Below are positions 61,048-64,000 of a DNA stretch of 64,000 bases, one piece after another; the stretch's first letter is position 1; every line of letters begins with the position of its first letter. Source of the stretch: Saccharothrix espanaensis DSM 44229 (lineage in GTDB: Bacteria; Actinomycetota; Actinomycetes; Mycobacteriales; Pseudonocardiaceae); contig NC_019673.1 in the NCBI RefSeq assembly GCF_000328705.1, positions 2,728,001-2,792,000 of the forward strand. The letters are read 5' to 3'. Position numbers and translations under genes: made by a program. Under the pieces are notes generated by a model, which did no database searches, had not been told where the DNA came from, and saw nothing but the letters and a program-made list of their open reading frames with translations.

Positions 61048-61896
61048 TCACAGTTCGCCTGCCGCCGTAGCCAGCAGGCCGGTGCTCTTGGCGGGGGACA
61101 ACGCCGCCGCGACCAGGTTGCGGAACACCAGCTCGTACTGGGCGACGTGGGACGGGTCTTCGACCGAACTCGCGGTCGTCAGGTTCTCCAGGTAGACGAT
61201 CGGCCGCTGGTTGTCGGCGAACCGCAACATGACGAACGGGTAGTTGGACGCGGCGTGCGCGCCGGCGGTGAACGGCACCACCTGGAGCGTGACGTTGCCG
61301 AGGCCTGCGAGCTTGCGCAGGTGTTGCAGCTGCGCCCGCATCACCTCCGGGCCGCCGATCACGGTGCGGACGGCCGCCTCGTGCAGCACCAGGTGCAGCC
61401 GCTGCCCGCCCTCCAGCAGGTGCGCCTGGCGGGCCTGCCGCGCCTCCACCAGCCGGTCGACCTCCTCCTCGTGGTGGAACGGGTTCGCGTCGATCAGCGC
61501 CCGGGTGTACTCCGGGGTCTGGAGCTGGCCCGGGATCAGTTCGGCGTGGTAGCGGAGAACCTCCGCGGCGATCTGCTCCAGGTTGAAGAACCTCCGGAAG
61601 AAGTCGGGCAGGACCGTGCCGTACGGGGTGCGCGGGCGCCGTTTGCGCGCTTGCCTCGCCAGCTCCTCGATCGGCTTGCGGGACTGCCTGGTCGCGCCGT
61701 AGAAGTCGAGCAGCACCCTCAGCTCCGCGCTGCGGATCGCCACGTCGCCGACCTCGATCCGGCGGATCTTCGCGGGCGAGCACTCCAGCACCTCGGCCGC
61801 CTTGTCCTGCGTCTTGCCCACGCTCTCGCGCATGGACGTGAGCGCCATACCCAACTGTCGCTTGTAGACCGTCGGGCTCGCGCCGCTGCCGGCCAT
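61048..61896 (-). CDS. XRE regulator with DUF5753 domain
   Basis: 282 residues from the ATG at 61896. N-terminal helix-turn-helix (LGMALTSMRESVGKTQDKAAEVLECSPAKIRRIEVGD). C-terminal DUF5753 domain (ELIPGQLQTPEYTRALIDANPFH, VLHEAAVRTVIGGPEVMRAQLQHLRKLAGLGNVTLQVVPFTAGAH). Forms a two-gene module with the DUF397 protein that follows. Confidence 0.93.
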   Translation of the reverse strand: MAGSGASPTVYKRQLGMALTSMRESVGKTQDKAAEVLECSPAKIRRIEVGDVAIRSAELRVLLDFYGATRQSRKPIEELARQARKRRPRTPYGTVLPDFFRRFFNLEQIAAEVLRYHAELIPGQLQTPEYTRALIDANPFHHEEEVDRLVEARQARQAHLLEGGQRLHLVLHEAAVRTVIGGPEVMRAQLQHLRKLAGLGNVTLQVVPFTAGAHAASNYPFVMLRFADNQRPIVYLENLTTASSVEDPSHVAQYELVFRNLVAAALSPAKSTGLLATAAGEL

Positions 61897-62044
61897 GACC
61901 ACCTCAGCTTTCCTCGTCCTTCCGCGGTGCTGATCAGTCTGCCGCAGAAGCCCGGAATCGGGGTTCACACGATGGTGTACTGCCCAATCTGCACCTGCAA
62001 CCTTTAATTTTTACCTGCCCGTTCAGGCAGGGGAGGAACCCAGG

Positions 62045-62287
62045 ATGACCCGCGCTTTCCGGTGGATGCCGCACGACGGCCGCCGCCACGCCGTCCGCCG
62101 CGACCTCGCGCCGGGCGAGGAGGCCGCGACGCTGTGCGGCCTGCCGCTGACCGTGCCGGACGCCCAGCCCTACGTGCACTGGTGCTGGCCGACGTGCTCG
62201 GGCTGCGACGCGGCGTGGCGGGCGCACGAGGGGATATCCGCCTTCCCGCGACCACGTCCGGCGCCCACCCCGGTGAGCGCGCAGTGA
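62045..62287 (+). CDS. Small zinc-finger-like protein
   Basis: 80 residues: FRWMPHDGRRHAVRRDLAPGEEAATLCGLPLTVPD and WCWPTCSGCDAAWRAHEGI. The Cys/His set (HAV, LCG, WCWPTCSGCD) is typical of small actinobacterial zinc-finger proteins encoded next to XRE regulators. ATG at 62045 follows AGGGGAGGAACCC. It overlaps the next gene by four bases. Confidence 0.82.
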   Translation: MTRAFRWMPHDGRRHAVRRDLAPGEEAATLCGLPLTVPDAQPYVHWCWPTCSGCDAAWRAHEGISAFPRPRPAPTPVSAQ

Positions 62288-63189
62288 GCGCGGAGCACGG
62301 CGCGCCGACCTTCGCGGAGTTCGTCGTCAAGGCCTACGCCGACGGCGAGACGATCCGCGCGCTGTCCGACGCCACCGGCCGGTCCTACGGCACGGTCCGC
62401 AGCGCGCTGGTCGCCGGGGGCGTGCGGCTGCGCAAGCGCGGCCACCGCCCGGCCACCACGATGATGGCGGTGGCCGACGCGCGGGCCCGCCGCGAGGAGC
62501 TGTCCGCCGAACTGCTGCGCGCCCGGCTGTCTTCGGGGCTGACGGGCGCGGCGGCGGGTCGGCGGGCGGGCATCAGCCAGTCCAAGGTGTCCAAGGTGGA
62601 GACCGGGCGGCTGCTGCCCAAGGTCGTGGACGTCCAGCGGTTGGCCGACGTCTACGGCGTCCCGCCCGAGGTGCGGCGCAGGCTGCTCGCGTTGGCGGAC
62701 AAGGTGTCGCGCGACGCCGGGCACCGCCGGGCGGTGCTGCACCGGGGCGTCGCGCGCCGCCAGGTCGTGGTCGCCCGCACGGAGGCCGCCGCGTCGACCG
62801 TGCGGGTGTTCGCGATCTGCGGTGTGCCGCCGCGACTCCTGCGCGAGGTCGGCCCGCGACGCCGGCTGGTCGCGGTGCTGGCCGAGGGCGCGCTGCGGGC
62901 CGCGCCCGAGCACTGGGACCTGTTGCGGGCGTTGAGCCTGCGCCCCGAGGTCGAGCTCGGCGTGATCCCCTGGTACACCCCGGTCACGTTGCCGGACGCG
63001 GGGTTCGTGGTGCTGGACGAGGTCATGGTGGTGTTCGACCTGGTGTCCGGCAACGTGGTCATCACCGACCCGGACGACGTGCGCGGCCACCTGAAGGCCT
63101 TCCGGAAGCTGCACGCCGGCGCGGTGTTCGGCGACGCGTTCCGCCGCCTGCTGGACGAGGTGCGCGCGGACTACCGCCGGCTGACCTGA
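62284..63189 (+). CDS. Helix-turn-helix regulator with DUF5753-like C-terminus
   Basis: 301 residues from the GTG at 62284. Two DNA-binding modules: an N-terminal short helix-turn-helix (YADGETIRALSDATGRSYGTVRSALVAGGVRLRKRG) and an XRE module (RLSSGLTGAAAGRRAGISQSKVSKVETGRLLPKVVDVQRLADVYGV). The C-terminus (VFAICGVPPRLLREVG, VELGVIPWYTP, VMVVFDLVSGNVVITDPDDV) is DUF5753-like. Coupled to the zinc-finger gene. Confidence 0.85.
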   Translation: MSAEHGAPTFAEFVVKAYADGETIRALSDATGRSYGTVRSALVAGGVRLRKRGHRPATTMMAVADARARREELSAELLRARLSSGLTGAAAGRRAGISQSKVSKVETGRLLPKVVDVQRLADVYGVPPEVRRRLLALADKVSRDAGHRRAVLHRGVARRQVVVARTEAAASTVRVFAICGVPPRLLREVGPRRRLVAVLAEGALRAAPEHWDLLRALSLRPEVELGVIPWYTPVTLPDAGFVVLDEVMVVFDLVSGNVVITDPDDVRGHLKAFRKLHAGAVFGDAFRRLLDEVRADYRRLT

Positions 63190-63204
63190 CGGCGGGCAGG
63201 TCAG
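63181..63204 (+). terminator. Hairpin at the end of the regulator gene
   Basis: Arms CTGACCTG and CAGGTCAG with an 8-base loop, overlapping the stop codon of the regulator. Confidence 0.5.
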
Positions 63205-63375
63205 CCGATGGGCCGGTTTCGTCGGGGCGGCGTGGTTCCAGCCGGCCCTGGTGTCGGGCTTGGCCATCGGGGAGCCTGGCGGTGTGCTGCTCACCGTGGG
63301 CGGCGCGGCGGTGCTCCTGCTGGTGCTCGGCACGGTCGGGTCCCGGCGGACACGTCCGATCGGGTGATCGCGGCG

Positions 63376-63680
63376 ATCAGCCCGGTGGTCCGGAGGTGTT
63401 CCTCCCGCTGTTGTTCACCTGCTCCTGCCTCGACCTGCGGTCCGGCCTGTTGTCACGTCGGGCCGGCTCGCCCTGGCGGCGGCTTGCGTGGTGGTGGCCG
63501 GCGCGGGCAAGTTCGGTGGGTGTTGGCACGCGGGACGGCTGGCGGAGGAGGGCGGTGCCGACGCGTCGCGCGTCGGTGTGCCGATGAACGCGCGCGGTCT
63601 GGTGCCGTTGATCGCGCTCAACGCCGGGCCAGTCGCGGTGGCGGTAGCGGTCGGCCGATCGGGGCGCACGGGCGCACGCG
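63376..63680 (+). pseudogene. Relic of a cation:proton antiporter (KefB-like)
   Basis: PEVFLPLLFTCSCLDLRSGLL in one frame and VVVAGAGKFGGCWHAGRLAEEGGADASRVGVPMNARGLVPLIALNAG in another resemble the C-terminal membrane segments of monovalent cation:proton antiporters (family pattern: FLPLFF..TGL and GK..G.....R...........MN.RGL..L..LN.G). The frames join with a shift near 63480. The N-terminal part is absent or unrecognisable. Overlaps the end of the TetR-like gene. Confidence 0.5.
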
Positions 63681-64000
63681 GTCCCGGTGGTCCGGGTCGG
63701 CCAGGTGTTCCAGGCGGTGCCGCCACATGGTGGTCAGCCGGTCCGCCGGGTCGCCCCGGCGGGTGATCACGGTCAGCGCCTGCGACCCGATGACGGCGGC
63801 GGCGATCCCGTGGGCTTCCTCGCGGATGTCCAGGCCCGGCCGGGCCTCGCCCGCCGCGACGGCCTGTCCGAGCAGGTCGCGCACCATCACCACCAGGCTG
63901 ACGAAGTGCACGCCGGCGAGGAGCTCGAACAGCTCGCTGGTGAACAGCAGCCGGACCCCGACCCGCGCGGTGCGGTCGGTCCGGGTCAGCGCGCTCATCC
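63618..64000 (-). CDS. TetR-family regulator, C-terminal part
   Basis: At least 126 residues; the 5' end runs off the window. LFTSELFELLAGVHFVSLVVMVRDLLGQAVAAGEARPGLDIREEAHGIAAAVIGSQALTVI and DRLTTMWRHRLEHLAD match the ligand domain of TetR regulators of the ScbR/gamma-butyrolactone-receptor type. The DNA-binding N-terminus is outside the window. Confidence 0.75.
   Translation of the reverse strand, partial: MSALTRTDRTARVGVRLLFTSELFELLAGVHFVSLVVMVRDLLGQAVAAGEARPGLDIREEAHGIAAAVIGSQALTVITRRGDPADRLTTMWRHRLEHLADPDHRDRVRPCAPIGRPLPPPRLARR

Noticed and set aside
60527..61195. Possible plus-strand gene across the DUF397 region
   Set aside because: It runs through the 18-bp terminator hairpin and antisense to two well-defined genes.

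Overview
The window reads as a chromosomal segment of a high-GC filamentous actinobacterium, most likely of the Pseudonocardiales (Saccharothrix/Actinosynnema/Lentzea-like; this is inferred from gene content and codon use, not tested). Pointers are the very high GC at third codon positions, abundant GTG starts, a WhiB regulator, paired DUF5753/DUF397 regulators, a CebR-type cellobiose operon, the aerobic B12 pathway, and an FtsK/TraB-type conjugative element.

Layout. 1-10.2 kb: end of an F420-type oxidoreductase, then corrin-ring genes: cobL-cobM-cobK on the plus strand, cobG-cobH-cobIJ on the minus strand, and a cobalamin riboswitch in front of cobN. 10.5-16.1 kb: a cellobiose operon (cebE-cebF-cebG-bglC-cebR) behind a perfect 14-bp CebR-type operator. 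16.7-27.4 kb: nested mobile DNA. An IS30-family insertion sequence has its right terminal inverted repeat split by a 9.5-kb serine-integrase element. The element carries a TraB/FtsK translocase, two small partner proteins, a NUDIX hydrolase, a zinc-finger/XRE/TPR regulator, a small XRE repressor, two Imm1-like proteins and unknown genes. 27.5-30.2 kb: an XRE-STAND-WD40 protein. 30.3-33.9 kb: a xylose locus (ROK regulator, xylA, xylB) in which xylA lacks about 62 residues including the catalytic His/Asp segment. 34-38.6 kb: SRPBCC protein, gene relic, DesK-type two-component system and an ABC exporter. 38.6-44.4 kb: broken IS5-type transposase, regulators, an aldo/keto reductase, an oedema-factor-like orphan and a sugar-binding lipoprotein. 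45-49.5 kb: a GH65 phosphorylase with beta-phosphoglucomutase, and an NDH-2-like oxidoreductase. 49.5-64 kb: small regulators (ArsR, WhiB, MerR, ECF42 with a DGPF protein, DUF5753/DUF397 pairs, TetR), ArfA/ArfC envelope proteins, a NlpC/P60 hydrolase, a DUF305 lipoprotein and several gene relics.

How genes work together. The cob genes supply most steps from precorrin-2 to hydrogenobyrinate and cobalt insertion. CebEFG imports cellobiose or cellotriose, BglC hydrolyses it and CebR represses the operon; no ABC ATPase is encoded here, so a shared MsiK-type ATPase elsewhere is expected. GH65 plus beta-PGM would convert an alpha-glucobiose to glucose-6-phosphate.

The most notable observation is the reconstruction of attB and attP. 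Joining the two outer flanks of the 9.5-kb element regenerates a 24-bp sequence identical to the intact left terminal repeat of the adjacent IS30 element, in inverted orientation. Joining the two element ends gives an imperfectly palindromic attP centred on TA. This defines the element to the base and indicates an integrase that inserted into an IS terminal repeat. Inside it, two oppositely oriented extended -10 promoters sharing 17 of 19 bases precede the transfer operon and the cargo operon.
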